DNA from: Branchiostoma belcheri
Lineage: Eukaryota > Chordata > Leptocardii > Amphioxiformes > Branchiostomatidae
NCBI RefSeq assembly: GCF_001625305.1
Contig: NW_017802713.1
Location: forward strand, 2,262,842 to 2,326,841
Length of the DNA stretch: 64,000 nt
Direction: 5' to 3'
Of the stretch, positions 1 to 11,368 are shown piece after piece (the stretch's first letter is position 1; every line of letters starts with the position of its first letter). The position numbers and the translations under genes were made by a program. The notes under the pieces were generated by a model. It was not told the origin of the DNA. It did no database searches and saw only the letters and a program-made list of their open reading frames with translations.

Positions 1-530
1 CAGTAGCTTGTAGGTTAAAACTGTCAATGACAAACACTCAACGAAAGATCCATTCAGAAAATGTTCCAAGATGTGTAATCTTCTTGGTGGTTCTCTGATA
101 TTGATTCTTTACTTGTACCCATACTGACTTTTATGCTGTATCCAATGCAAATTTCATGCTTGGTGAGAGCCATAACAGGAAGACGTTTAGAAAATCAGTT
201 TCAAGATTGGAAAATCACTTTCCCATAAGGCAACCTGTGCACAAAAGAAGGTCATTTTACAGGGGCGTCAGGACCCAATTCATCTCTGAATCTATCTGGA
301 AAATGATATCCTCACGATTATCAGTTGGCTCTACCGTCCCCCCCTTGCCTATCCAACCAATCCTTCCTGAGAAGATTACTACCAATCCGTCACATAATGG
401 CTTGTCATTTTCGAAGATTACAAAAGACCCATCCGAGTGTTGCAATTACAGAAATATAAAGAGCTTTTGATGTCGCGTAGCCACTTGGACAAAGCCCTGG
501 GCTTCTGTGTCATTTGTTACATCTACCGTT
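1..530. other. No recognisable feature
   Basis: A 104-codon frame (156-470) overlaps an antisense frame. There is no family similarity, no splice sites and no repeat copy elsewhere in the window. Confidence 0.5.
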
Positions 531-887
531 CAGGGCTTGAAATTCATTTTTGGGAATAGGTGCACTGGTGCACCCAACCTAAAAATTTAGAACCATTATA
601 GAACAAAACCTAATAATTATTTATTACAGATCTTACTGATCCTCTTCTGAATCTGAGCTTGAATCTGAAATAGGAGCTAACTTCAAAATCTAAATTCACC
701 TCAGGTTTTATCATTTTTCTGACACTTCAATGCCAAGAATATCCTGTATACTATAATACACTTGACATGTACAAAAATACTCACAGAAATATTTGGGTGC
801 ACCAGTGCGCCCACAGAAAAAAAATGGGTGCACAGCTTCAATTTTGGGTGCACTAAGGTGCACATGCACCCAGTATTTCCAGCCCTG
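531..887. mobile_element. CAGGG-ended MITE rich in GGTGCAC repeats
   Basis: Starts CAGGGCTTGAAATTCA and ends TATTTCCAGCCCTG. ACCGTT flanks both sides (525-530, 888-893). It contains several GGTGCACC/GTGCAC palindromes near both ends. Related to 17208-17998. Confidence 0.6.
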
Positions 888-982
888 ACCGTTCTTGCTA
901 TAATGGATGACAATCAACGTATTGGTCACGGATGGTAGAGGATACACTTGCATGACGTAGATGACTCCATACTGTTATATAT

Positions 983-1888
983 CAGGCCTCGAAATTAACA
1001 TTTTTTTCCTATTGTCCCAGCACCGTCCCGTAAATAAATTTCAGTTATCCCGAAGTGAGGATGAACTGTCCCAACCTGTTTTTCAGGAGGTGAACTTAAA
1101 GTCAGCTTTATTTTGCTTACGTTCTGACTTCCAGGTGCGCTGTAATTGCAGAGTAAATGGAAAAATTTGGGGAGCTTTTTCCAGATCCAAACAAAAGTAG
1201 GGCTGACATATTGATGTTGATCGTTTTTCTATTGTCCCAAAAATGTCCCAAAGTGTCTTTTTAGTTGTCCCAGCTTAAATTTTAGTGGACACTGGCCATC
1301 GAGGCTGACATTATGATATTGAGTATTTTTCTGTTGTCCCAAAAATGTCCCAAATTGTATTTTCAGTTGTCCCAGCTTAAATTTTAGTGGTCATGCACTG
1401 GCCATCGGGGCTGACATTTTGATATTGATTATTTTTGTATTGTCCCAAAAATGTCCCAAAGTGTCTTTTCAGTTGTCCCAGCTTAAATTTTAGTGGTCAC
1501 TGGCCCCACTGGGGCTGACATTCTGATGTTGATTATTTTTTTGTTGTCCCAAAAATGTCCGAAATAGTTGTCCCAGCTTAAGTTTAGTGGTCACTGGCCA
1601 TCGGGACATCGTTAATTTCGAGCGGCACTTTGGCTAACGTACTGCACCTGCACGAAACCCATAATGTATTGTGTATAGCACTTCGGCAGAACGTCTCATG
1701 TAAGATCATACTCACATATATAAGGTTAACATTGTGTCTGCAGTTTCCAAATGTTATGTGGTAAAAGATATCCTTTGCACCAGGCAAAATTCTGGTGCAA
1801 TGTTTACCAAAATTTCAACAAAAATCATGAAAAATGGGGCTTTTGTGCAGGCACAGTACGTTCTGCCGACATGCTTTTTCGAGCCCTG
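983..1888 (+). mobile_element. CAGG(G)-ended hAT-like MITE carrying a 105-bp tandem array and a nested MITE
   Basis: Left end CAGGCCTCGAAATTAAC; right end GTTAATTTCGAG...CCCTG, split by the nested element at 1623-1874. Inside, four copies of a roughly 105-bp unit (GGGCTGACATT...GTCCCAAAAATGTCCC...TTAAATTTTAGTGG) occupy 1201-1610. CAGGG termini are typical of hAT-derived MITEs; a clean 8-bp duplication is not visible here (TATAT only). Confidence 0.6.
1623..1874 (+). mobile_element. MITE with 9-bp target duplication (Mutator-like), copy 1, nested
   Basis: Ends share CGTACTGCACCTGC / GCAGGCACAGTACG and TTCTGCC blocks in inverted orientation. Flanked by AATTTCGAG (1614-1622) and TTTTTCGAG (1875-1883), derived from the host element's terminal repeat. 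The interior TATAAGGTTAACA and TTTCCAAATGTTATG are shared with the copies at 51.7 and 53.1 kb. Confidence 0.7.
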
Positions 1889-2049
1889 TATATCCACAGA
1901 TTGTCAAGACTGGGGTGGATTTACTACAATGACTCAGCAGCTAGGGGAGGGACAGGAGCACCAGGCAATATAAAAGCCTTCAATAAACCATGCGCTCTAA
2001 TAGGCTCAATCTGTGCTCAGCTGGTACCAAAGCACCCGACTGTTGAAAT

Positions 2050-3005
2050 CTGGCATTTATGGCAAATAATGCCGAGGCCAGCTTTCAGTATATTACTTTT
2101 TAGGCTGGACTGGTTTAGTTTCCTGGTTGAGAAAAACATGATTTAGGAACAGGAAGATCAGAAAACATACTTGTCTATTAGCTAAAAGTTTTCAAGTCTT
2201 AGACTATTGGTACTTGACATTGGAAAATAATGCAGAGGCCAGCTTTCAGTGCATTACTTTTAGGCTGGACTGGTTTAGTTTCCTGGTTGAGAGAAATCAT
2301 ATAGGAACAGGAAGATCAGAAGACATACTATTAGGCTATCATAGCTAAAGGTTTTCAAGTCTAAGTTAGACTATTGGCACTTGACATGGCAAATAATGCC
2401 GAGGCCAGCTTTCAGTATATTACTTTTTAGGCTGGACTGGTTTAGTTTCCTGGTTGAGAAAAACATGATTTAGGAACAGGAAGACCAGAAAATATACTAT
2501 TTAGGCTATTAGCTAAAAGTTTTCAAGTCTTAGACTATTGGTACTTGACATGGCAAATAATGCTGAGACCAGCTTTCAGTTTATTACTTTTAGGCTGGGC
2601 TGGTTTAGTTTCCTGATTGAGAAAAACCATTTAGAAACAGTAAGACCAGAAAACATTAGGCTATTATAGCTAGAGGTTTTCAAGTCTTAGACTATTGGTA
2701 CTTGACATGGCAAATAATGCAGAGGTCAGCTTTCAGTGTGTTTAGGCTGGACTGGTTTAGTTTCCTGGTTGAGAGAAACCATCTAGAAACCGTAAGACCA
2801 GAAAACATAGGCTATTATACAGTGTAGCTAAAGGTTTTCAAGTCCTAGACTATTGGTACTTGACATGGCAAATAATGCGGAGGCCAGCTTTCAGTTTATT
2901 ACTTTCAGGCTGGACTGGTTTAGTTTCCTGGTTGAGAAAAACCATTTAGGAATGGGAAGACCAGAAAATATCTATAGGTTATTACCTAGGCAAGAGGTTT
3001 TCAAA
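2050..3005 (+). repeat. Tandem array, unit about 150-170 bp, six copies
   Basis: Each unit runs TTGGTACTTGACATGGCAAA...GAGGCCAGCTTTCAG...GGCTGGACTGGTTTAGTTTC...GGTTTTCAAGTCTTAGAC. The array resumes at about 3391-3437 after the LTR remnant. Open frames across it are repeat translations, not genes. Confidence 0.85.
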
Positions 3006-3390
3006 TGTAACAGTGGGGGGTTTATAGGCGCTACCAACTGACCCGGCCAACGGGTCTAGACCTTTTAGCCGACTGGTTAGAGCATCGGCATGTGGACTGG
3101 TGCCCGGGTTTGGTCGTGGGTTCGAACCCCGGCCCTGGGAGTTCTGCCAAAGAGTGCCGCTCCAGGGATGTCGAATTCGGAAGATTTGAGGACGAATCTT
3201 GAAAAGAAATAGGGGAGTAGTGTAACAGTGGGGGGTTTATAGGCGCTACCAACTGACCCGGCCGATGCGTCTAGACCTTTCAGCTGAGTGGTTAGAGTCT
3301 GATGCTGGTGCTCAGGAGGTCGTGGGTTCGAACCCCAGCCCGGGACCAGGGGTTTTTATCTGTTTCTACTTGCGCCTCTTGTTTCTTACA
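3006..3390 (+). mobile_element. Ty3/gypsy-like LTR retrotransposon remnant (LTR, pol tail, PPT, LTR) with tRNA-like LTRs
   Basis: A 5' LTR fragment (3006 to about 3140) starts TGTAACAGTGGGG. A short internal piece follows, whose frame ends in EFGRFEDES and a stop, like the C-terminus of many gypsy pol proteins. A polypurine tract (GAAAAGAAATAGGGGAGTAG, 3201-3220) comes next, then a second LTR (3221-3390) running TGTAAC...CTTACA. Both LTR copies contain tRNA-like A-box (TAGCCGACTGG at 3068) and B-box (GGTTCGAACC) sequences. The element splits the 160-bp tandem array, whose phase resumes after it. The flanks share CAAA(T). Confidence 0.65.
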
Positions 3391-3819
3391 CAAATCTTAG
3401 ACTATCATGGTACTTGGCATGGCAAATAATGCAGAGTACGGAAAAAAGTATGGAAAAAAGAAAGTACGGAAGAAGAAAAAAGTACGGAAAAACATGGTTT
3501 CCCAGGGTAATGATAAGATCTAAGTCTGGACAAAACCTTGTGCAACACAACAAAACTGATTTCCTGAGGCCTCAGTTTAGGTTCGGTGGCTGCCATAATT
3601 ACCACTAGGTGTCAGGTCCCGGTGTGACCACCTGATATGTCTGCCTCCGTGTACGTAAATCTCATCCCATAAACCACTGACAGCGCACTACGTCTTGCAA
3701 ACCGAGCACTGACGTACGTTCTGGAAATTGCATTCTTCATCTTTCTGCCTGTCAGAATTTCCAATTAGAGCATTGTGTCTGCAATATGTTTTCCTCAGTT
3801 TGTAGTTGTTGTAACATGA

Positions 3820-4735
3820 AGGTGGAAAGGGCTATATATATCACGGACTGGATCAGGTGATGCAAAACTTTGGTATCTACTTGTTTTGCATGCGTTGTAT
3901 TTTTCCTAAACCGTGGAAGGCATTCAGCACCAAGGACAGGTCTATTTGCTTGTTCAAAAAGAGGTCTAATCATTGAAAGGGCTAGATATATCACAGACTG
4001 AATCAGGTGATGCATAACTTTGGTATCTATTTCTTTTGCATGCGTTGTATTTTTCCTAAACCGTGGAAGGCATTCAGCACCAAGGACAGTCTATTTGCTT
4101 GTTCAAAATGAGGTCTAATCATTGAAAGGGCTATATATATCACGTACTGAATCAGGTGATGCAAAACTTTGGTATCTACTTGTTTTGCATGCATTGTATT
4201 TTTCCTACACTGTGGAAGGCATTCAGCACCAAGGACAGGTCTATTTGCTTGTTCAAAAAGAGATCTAATCATTGAAAGGGCTATATATATCACGGACTGA
4301 ATCAGGTGATGCAAAACTTTGGTATCTACTTGTTTTGCATGCATTGTATTTTTCCTACACTGTGGAAGGCATTCAGCACCAAGGACAGGTCTATTTGCTT
4401 GTGAAAAAAGAGGTTTAATCATGGAAAAACAACATTGAAAAGATTGTTTGCTTTAAAGAATGGGGCAAAACTCTGTTATCTCTTTGTTTTACATGTGCTG
4501 CATTTTTCGTAGACTGTGGAAGGCGTTCAGCACCAAGGACAGGTCTATTTGCTGGTGCAAAAGGGCTTAATCACAGAAAATCAACATTGAAAAGATTGCT
4601 TGTTTTAAAGAATGGTGCAAAACTTTGGTATCTCTTTGTTTTGCATGCATTGTATTTTTCCTAAACTGTGGAAGGCGTTTAGCACCAAGGACAGGTCTAT
4701 TTGCTTGTGAAAATAGAGGTTTAATCATGGAAAAT
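3820..4735 (+). repeat. Tandem array, unit about 150 bp
   Basis: Four near-identical units (GAAAGGGCTATATATATCAC...GGTCTATTTGCTTGTTCAAA) to about 4430, then two longer diverged units with AACATTGAAAAGATTG. Minus-strand frames MIRPLFEQANRPVLGAECLP are read-through of the repeat. Confidence 0.85.
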
Positions 4736-4838
4736 CAACATGTTGAAAAGATTGGTTGTTTTCAAGAATGGTATTCTGCAGTGCATGAGCAAAATATTAC
4801 GTTTCATAGCAAAATATTATGTATTAGAGCACTGTACT

Positions 4839-4875
4839 AGCACTGAGAGAGAGAGAGAGAGAGAGAAAGAAAGAA
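4839..4875 (+). repeat. (GA)n microsatellite
   Basis: GAGAGAGAGAGAGAGAGAG followed by AAAGAAAGAAA. Confidence 0.9.
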
Positions 4876-5439
4876 AATTATACCTGTCCTTTGTACTGAA
4901 ATTGGACGAAAAAGAACTGTACTGTAAGTTGTACATGTCCAATTAACAATAAAACAACCCAAAATCCCAAATCAATGATATCGACTGAACGCAGTGAAAA
5001 TTTACTGTTCCATCTTAATCTTAATCGAACCTCATTCATCTCTTCTTCCCTTTCAAAATATAAAGCCTTTTGTGCATGATATTTATCACACGGAGATAAT
5101 TAACAGTATGTAGCTCTTTTGACAATGATTTTCATAAGTCATTGATTAATGATGATAATATAACAAGAGACTGACTACTAGAATGCTCAGCTGCATTCCA
5201 ATACACTCTGCCGCTAAGAGGTCTACACTTTTGTTTCACATAATTGAGTTATTCGTGTGCTAATTTATCATTTTCTACACCAAGCATGAATAAAGCAACC
5301 AACTGTAGCAAGCATTCAAGTTACAAAAAACAGTCATGTACAGTAGCTGTAAGTGTTAAACTCTAGACAAGTTACTTATCATGACTCAATTATAGTACAG
5401 TCTAAGCTGCCAAAGTGACCACCTCTTCAAACTGGCCAC
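4876..5439. other. AT-rich intergenic sequence
   Basis: No coding or repeat structure seen, apart from a TACAGTCTAAGCTGCCAAAG segment (5397-5450) also present at 7985. Confidence 0.5.
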
Positions 5440-5808
5440 GGAATCCAATGCAATTTTAGAGCGGTAAAGCTGGAAATATTCCGAATAAGGCAATCTTTAT
5501 GATATTTACACATACTGCTTCACATCAGCACATAATATTGAATCAGTATTTCATACTTTGCACTTTTAAAACTACAGAAACAAGCCCCAAGATTCAGTCC
5601 TTTATTTCTGGGTGGTACCCTAAAAATCAATCCGGGTCCTTTAAGTAACCGTTTTTCGTCAGAATTTTGTGCATTTTTGCTCCATGAATGTTGATATACA
5701 TTGGGATAGTGTTCTTTCAACTCAGTATGTAGATAAGTGACTAGAATATTGGCTATAAAAAATTTGCTTTCCAAGCCCTAAAAACTGCACTGGATGCCTT
5801 TAAGCCCA
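5440..5808. mobile_element. Related TTAA-type TIR element, left end decayed
   Basis: Shares AACAAGCCCCAAGATT, CTTTATTTCTGGGTGGTAC and the right end CTAAAAACTGCACTGGATGC...TTTAA with 43802-44095. Confidence 0.5.
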
Positions 5809-5852
5809 GCATTATTATAAGCAATGGTGATCCAACATACCAAAATCAAATT

Positions 5853-6234
5853 GTGGCGTCGGGTAGCCTAGTGGTAGATCATTCGACTGTGAACCGGGAA
5901 ACCGGAGTTCGATCCCGAGTCGTACCCGGGACATGTCTGGACATGCGCCCGACGTTGTGTCCTTGGGAAAGGCACTTCACACGACTTTCCTCACTCCACC
6001 CAGGTGTGAATGGGTACCTAACTTCAGTTTGGGAAAGTCATATTGAGGTCACCTTGTGGCGCCGAATGGCAGCCACACAGACCCTTGCAGCAGTTCCACA
6101 AAAATGTATCATATTATGTGTACTATTATGTGTATTATTACCACTTGTATCATCTGATTGTAAACCCTGCATCAATTCAGCACTATAAGTCTGTGATTGC
6201 ATGGGTGATGTTTGGCCAATAAACCATCACATGC
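5853..6234 (+). mobile_element. tRNA-derived SINE, family A, copy 1
   Basis: The tRNA-like head has A-box TAGCCTAGTGG (5864-5874) and B-box GTTCGATCC (5907-5915). The body has CTTGGGAAAGGCACTTCACA and CTCCACCCAGGTGTGAATGG, then TACCTAACTTC, a central-domain type shared by SINEs of several animal phyla. The tail is GGCCAATAAACCATCA. No protein is encoded. Confidence 0.8.
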
Positions 6235-6603
6235 TGGGAGGTTCCAACATGTACCTCCAGTACAACAATAATACGTGCAAGCATATGCATGATCCACCAC
6301 ACTGCATTAACCTATTGATCACATGTGCTTCTTGAATGAACAGCCATTTTAGATATAGATCTAACCTCAAATAAGTCGAACCCAATTCATCTGACCTATA
6401 TGTTGTGCACGCTATATGAGCATGACACACATGTAAACTGCTGTGAATTTTAAGAACTCGAAGCACGTGCTACAAAACACTTCACAAGATAGGACAGTTG
6501 CATGTGTTTAAACTTTAATGGACATTATGAATTGTATTTTTAAGTATGGTGGCCTGTGTTGTTATTTTGTGGCAGTTGCTATTTTATCATTAGTTAAGCT
6601 ACA

Positions 6604-7014
6604 ACAATTTTATGGATGACATCCTCCGCAGACTCCAAATCTAATGCGAGCGGGCAAAAAAAAAACAAGGAGGGCCGAAAAAACAAGGTTCCTACATTTT
6701 AAAATTTAGACTCAATCATTGTACAAAAAAAATTAATGGTTTTGATTCAGTGGGAACATCACTTACATTGTATACACAGCCAGCATCACATATTACTGCA
6801 TCAAAGTAAGAAACAAAACATTAAATCAGAGCCTTGTCTTGTCTTCTTTCTTCATATTTATCTGCCACCCACCTTCCGGCATGGCAACAGACATCTTTGC
6901 TCATTTTCGGCATGTTGACCACTGTCAGAAGGCAACAAAATTTTTTTTCCCCCAAAATCAGTCGAAAATTAATGCGTGCGCTCATGTCATCCATAAAAAT
7001 TACTTGCTGTGGCC
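6604..7014. mobile_element. PIF/Harbinger-like MITE, family Q, copy 1
   Basis: Left end degraded (AATTTTATGGATGACATCC). Right end GTCATCCATAAAAATTACTT to GGCC. Family Q shares the GGCCACACC terminus with family P but has TATGGATGAC just inside. Confidence 0.65.
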
Positions 7015-7264
7015 TTGTATTGTTGTACTGTATTATGTACAATGTAATGGACCACTGGAATACATGTAATAGCTAAGCTAAATGCTAAAGCTAAATATAT
7101 TAATGTGGATCCAAATAAAGTCAAAGTCAAATGTAATATATCTATATCTACTAGGCAGAAAGAAAACATTGACTCAGACTTGCCTAATTATATAGTTTCA
7201 ACCACAAGAATTTTGGGTAGCCTCAAAAGTTTGGCCATGTGGATGCTTTTCCATATTCCAGAGG

Positions 7265-7900
7265 ATATGTCACAATTGCAAAACATTATTCATTATTTAT
7301 TGACTAAAATTTACAACCCTGGATTTTTACATTTTGCTTAGATTCATTTCAGTGTGACAGCATATTAGACATATGTTAGGCAATAAAAAAAGACGTCAAT
7401 CACAAGGATTAAATGAAAAAAACAACAACATATATGTCACAATTGCAAAACATTATTGACTGAAATTTACAACCCTGGATCTCTCAATTTTGCTTAGATT
7501 CATTTCAGTGTGACAGCAAGTTAGACATGTGTCAGGCAATAAAAAAAGACGTCATTCACAAGGATTAAATGAAAAAAAACAACAACATATATGTCACAAT
7601 TGCAAAACATTATTGACTGAAATTTACAACCCTGGATTTCTAAATTTTGCTTAGATTCATTTCAGTGTGACAGCATATTGGACATGTGTTAGGCAATAAA
7701 AAAAGATGTCATTCACAAGGATCAAATGACAAAAACAACAACATATATGTCACAATTGCAAAACATAATTGATTGAAGTTTACAACCCTGGATTTCTCAA
7801 TTTTGCTCAGATTCATTTCAGTGTGACAGCAAGTTAGACATGTGTCAGGCAATAAAAAAAGATGTCATTCAGAAGAACTAAATGACAAAAAAACAATTTT
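7265..7900 (+). repeat. Tandem array, unit about 155-165 bp, four copies
   Basis: Unit CATATATGTCACAATTGCAA...ACAACCCTGGATTTCTC...CAGTGTGACAGCAAGTTAGA...GACGTCATTCACAAGG. Confidence 0.85.
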
Positions 7901-8149
7901 GGGGACTGACTGGTTAAATGAAGTGTTACATGTCTTGGCTGTGTGCCTATAGACCAGTAACATATTATATAGGTTGAATCAAAATACAGTCAAACCTGCC
8001 AAGGAGACCACCTCTTCAAGCAGGCCACCTGTCCATGGTGACCGCTTTTTCTTGGTCCCCAAAAATTTCCCCATTGACACAAGCATTAAGCAACCTGTCC
8101 AAGATGACCACCATGCAATCATATTTTGCCCCAGCCGCCCCCAAGAGTT

Positions 8150-8394
8150 TAGGAAGGTCCTTTTTTTCCAAGTTGTTACAGTTTTTTTTCATCTATCTAT
8201 GCATTGGTATGATTAAAAGTTCAAAATTCATTGTTTGAATATTAACCAATCCTTTTGTATTGGCTTCATGGCTCCTTCCATAGCATTTAAATTTGGGGCT
8301 ATGAATGATAGGATGCCTAGATCTTTTTTTTTTTCCCTGTCACTTCATTTTTTTCTGAAAAAATCTGAGAACCAACAAATTAAATTGCTGTGGC
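8150..8394. mobile_element. Family P MITE, 3' part
   Basis: Interior TTAAAAGTTCAAAATTCATT and right TIR AACCAACAAATTAAATTGCT...GGCC followed by TAA. The left part is replaced by a TACAGTCAAACCTGCC repeat (7985-8110) that also occurs at about 5397-5450. Confidence 0.6.
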
Positions 8395-9171
8395 CTAAGC
8401 AAACTATACAAACTAAGATAACCTTTTAGCTTCTGAATATCTTCAAGATGGTACTTCAAACACCCTTACTTACAGTGTACATCTGTTACTAGTCAGATGA
8501 ACTGCCATGACCGGTCACATGAACCCACTACTGGGAACCAATGTTCAGACTATGAATTAATTTATCTGAGGAGACATGAGTGCACAGTATTAGGGGAAAT
8601 AAGGAGCGGTTTTTGCAGCATTTGAAGCTATCAAAGCAGTTCTTAAGTAGAGTACAAAATATAGATTTATATACTGTGTCACAAATTCACAGTAAAAAGA
8701 CGACCATATAGCAAAAATAAAACCACTGTGACATCAAATTCAAACATTTCAAGATACATACAGTCACAGGTTTTGTCATTCCTCTTGTTTTTTACATGTA
8801 CATCTGTTCAGATACTTTAACCTTCTCCCTTCTGTATTATTATATAATGTTTTATTAAAATGTAACTATAGTCTTACTCTTAGTCCTAAAGTCTACCTCC
8901 ATGTCAGACTCTGTTTTGCATCCTTTTTGTCTCGTCTTTGATGTCTACAACAAGCTTCCTTGGGAAATATTGAAGAGGACACCACAGTTTTATATCAAAC
9001 TTCAAAGCTCGAAATCCAGATTTTGGCAAAAGACCAAGCAACTCCCTAGAAAACTGCCTACCATATCAAAGCTTTGGACAGAAGACCCCTGCTGGTGGGT
9101 AGTACCTAGAAGAACCGTAATGCAGGCTTTAAGTTGACCATTTTCCTTGTATGAAATATGAATCATATTTA
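8395..9171. other. Intergenic, nothing recognised
   Basis: Short frames only (longest 78 codons at 8901). No family or repeat assignment. Confidence 0.5.
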
Positions 9172-9569
9172 GGCAAGACCAAGTAAATTTTATGGATGAC
9201 GTCCTTTGCAGACCCTAAATCTAATGCGAGAGGGCGAAAAAAAACAAAAAACAAGAAGGGCCCTAAAAAACAAGATGCCTAGATTAGAAATATACTAGTA
9301 GGAGACAACAAATGTTAGGACACAAATTGAATGAGGCGACACAGTGTAACAAGCAAGAAGTCTTTTATTCATCATCAAAACAGGTGGAACAGCAGTTGTC
9401 GTCCTGTCCTGTTTTCGCGTTACGGGTTTCACGTCTGCGGCGATTTGCGGCACTGTCGTGACTCTTTGGTCATAGTTACAGGAAGCGGAATTTCTTGTTT
9501 TTTTTTCTAGGAACAGGCCAAAATCAATGCGCGCGCGGACGTCATCCATAAAATTTACTTGGTGTGGCT
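9172..9569. mobile_element. PIF/Harbinger-like MITE, family Q, copy 2
   Basis: TTA duplication at 9169-9171 and 9570-9572. TIRs of about 35 bp (AAGTAAATTTTATGGATGAC and inverse). Confidence 0.72.
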
Positions 9570-10384
9570 TTACTGTATGTGCAAGGGTAACAGATTGGTA
9601 GTATCTGATAGCATGTCATGGCACAGGTGCAGTCATATTTAAAAAAATGAGGAATCATAACAGTTGAAATGTAGACCGCACTTCATCTAGGCTCGGCAGT
9701 TTATGGAGAAAATCAGTTCTCCCGGCACAGTGTCACAGTGTGGTTGGCGTAAGGCATTTTGCGGGGCTAAGATTTAATCATGATTAAATGTGACTGTAAT
9801 CAGCGTGGTACGAGATTGAAGCTGGCGCGTCTGGTCGTTTGGATCTTTATCACGCCGAATCAATACGTTGTTAACAGCGCCGGTTCTGCGGTCAATTTTC
9901 TACCTTATCAGAGTTTGGACGGCGCGCGCCCCTGCCATCATACCGTCCTCCCCTTCTATCAAGTACACATTGGTATAGCGGTGAACTTCGGGGGACCTCG
10001 TGATAAATATACGAGATGACGCACGACAAACATTGAATCAGATGTTATCATTTTTTCACAGAAAATTATCAATTAAAAAAATGAAGGATGGTGATCATCG
10101 ATATTGATGTGATGTAGACATAGTACGTCCCATGTCTTTTGACACATGAGGCAGTCAGAATTTGTTTGTTTGTTTGTTTCAGGAACCCACAGTTAGTGAC
10201 AGTACACCACTACTCTTCCTGAGTCCTCTTACAAGTTACACACATTTAAAATACAGTTACAGTGTTCCAGCAAGGTTGGTGATGTTGACAAATTTTAAAG
10301 GTAAAATTTTTCTTCTAGTAGAAGATTCACTTGATCTGTATGTATTAGTAAGTAATAGCTTTGGGAAAAGTAATGCCTGTGGAA
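9570..10384. other. Intergenic, locally GC-richer
   Basis: 9780-10000 is GC-richer (GGCGCGCGCCCC at 9922) than its neighbours and might be a regulatory island. No gene is attached to it in this window. Confidence 0.35.
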
Positions 10385-10692
10385 GAATTAGAGAGGGATT
10401 GCGCTGGGTTGTCCTGAACTCAGGGCAAGGGCAAAAGTGGCTAGAGATTGGGTTTCCCTGAACTGCTATGGGCAAGGGCAATAGTGGCCAGGACAGGTGG
10501 CATGGCGGGGTAAGAACACTAGTACTAGTGCAGCCTGCAGCTGCGGAAAGGACCCATGGACCATCTAGCACCTGATGTGCAGCTGCAGCTGCAGGCATGG
10601 ACCCACCTGCATGGACACAGACTTTTGAGAGGCCAACAAACAGCACAAAACTGGCTGGAGAGCCATTATAGTAACCAGCTATGATCATGATT
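10385..10692 (+). mobile_element. Diverged 3' fragment of the same non-LTR family
   Basis: Aligns by eye with the complement of 32752-33030. A degraded DWVALNRARAKVA segment is at 10395-10442. GGCCAGGACAGG and CCTGCAGCTGCGG blocks follow, then ACCATCTAGCACCTGATG. It ends with CAGCTATGATCATGA. It contains a short internal duplication (10424-10490) and frameshifts. It shares the ATGATNATG terminus with the 32.7-kb copy, confirming the family's 3' end. Confidence 0.75.
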
Positions 10693-10799
10693 TTGTAAGT
10701 TTTATGCTATGTGCAAAATGCCTTTTTGCTTCTAAACCAGGGCTATGAATGGTAGTCAGTAGTCAGTCCAGAGTCAACGATCAACCGTAGACAATAATA

Positions 10800-11368
10800 A
10801 TTTACACTATTTTTTATAGTGTGTGAATGATACTTTGAATTCATTTTGAACACCATGATTGTAAAACATTTTAATTGTTTTTTTCTCAGGAAAGATTGCT
10901 GGATTACTCATCAAACACACAGTATCCTACTATCACTCCAGACAAGATTATTTGACATCATCTCAGTGAGAAGATTGGAAAAGGGGAGTATTATATACAT
11001 GTAGTTTTATAGTGTGCGAAATACACTTCATTTCATACACCATTGTACAATATTTTTAATTGTTTTTTCTCAGGAAAAGATTGCTGGATTACTCATCAAA
11101 GACACAGTATCCTACTATCACTCCAGACAAGATTATTTGACATCATTTTGGTGAGAAGATTGGAAAAGGGGAGTATTAATACATGTGGTTTTATAGTGTC
11201 TTAAATACACTTCATTTTGTACACCTCTGTACAACATTTTTAATTGTTTTTTCTCAGGAAAAGATTGCTGGATTACTCATCAAACACACAGTATCCTACT
11301 ATCACTCCAGACAAGATTATTTGACATCATCTCGGAGAGAAGATTGGAAAAGGGGAGGCTCTGATTGA
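10800..11368 (+). repeat. Tandem array, three 185-bp units each with an exon-like segment
   Basis: Each unit has TTGTTTTTTCTCAG|GAAAAGATTGCTGG, a good splice acceptor shape, then about 90 bp open in frame (KIAGLLIKHTVSYYHSRQDY). The third unit continues to DWKRGGSD and stop at 11368. No homology recognised. Confidence 0.75.

Noticed and set aside
3055-3140. A true tRNA gene
   Set aside because: A and B boxes are present, but the sequence is part of a repeated LTR-like unit with two other copies, and acceptor-stem pairing was not evident.
3824-4420. CRISPR-like array
   Set aside because: Units of about 150 bp are contiguous, with no short repeat/spacer alternation, and the genome is eukaryotic.
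3752-4422. Minus-strand ORFs of 87 and 131 codons with repeated FEQANRPVLGAECLP
   Set aside because: They are a 150-bp tandem repeat read in frame. Stops are absent because the units are copies, not because of coding selection.
5853-5930. A true tRNA gene
   Set aside because: The head belongs to a SINE with a second copy at 62076 sharing the whole body and tail.
10257-10688. 143-codon minus-strand ORF with alanine run
   Set aside because: Antisense of a degraded non-LTR fragment; the sense homology is on the plus strand.
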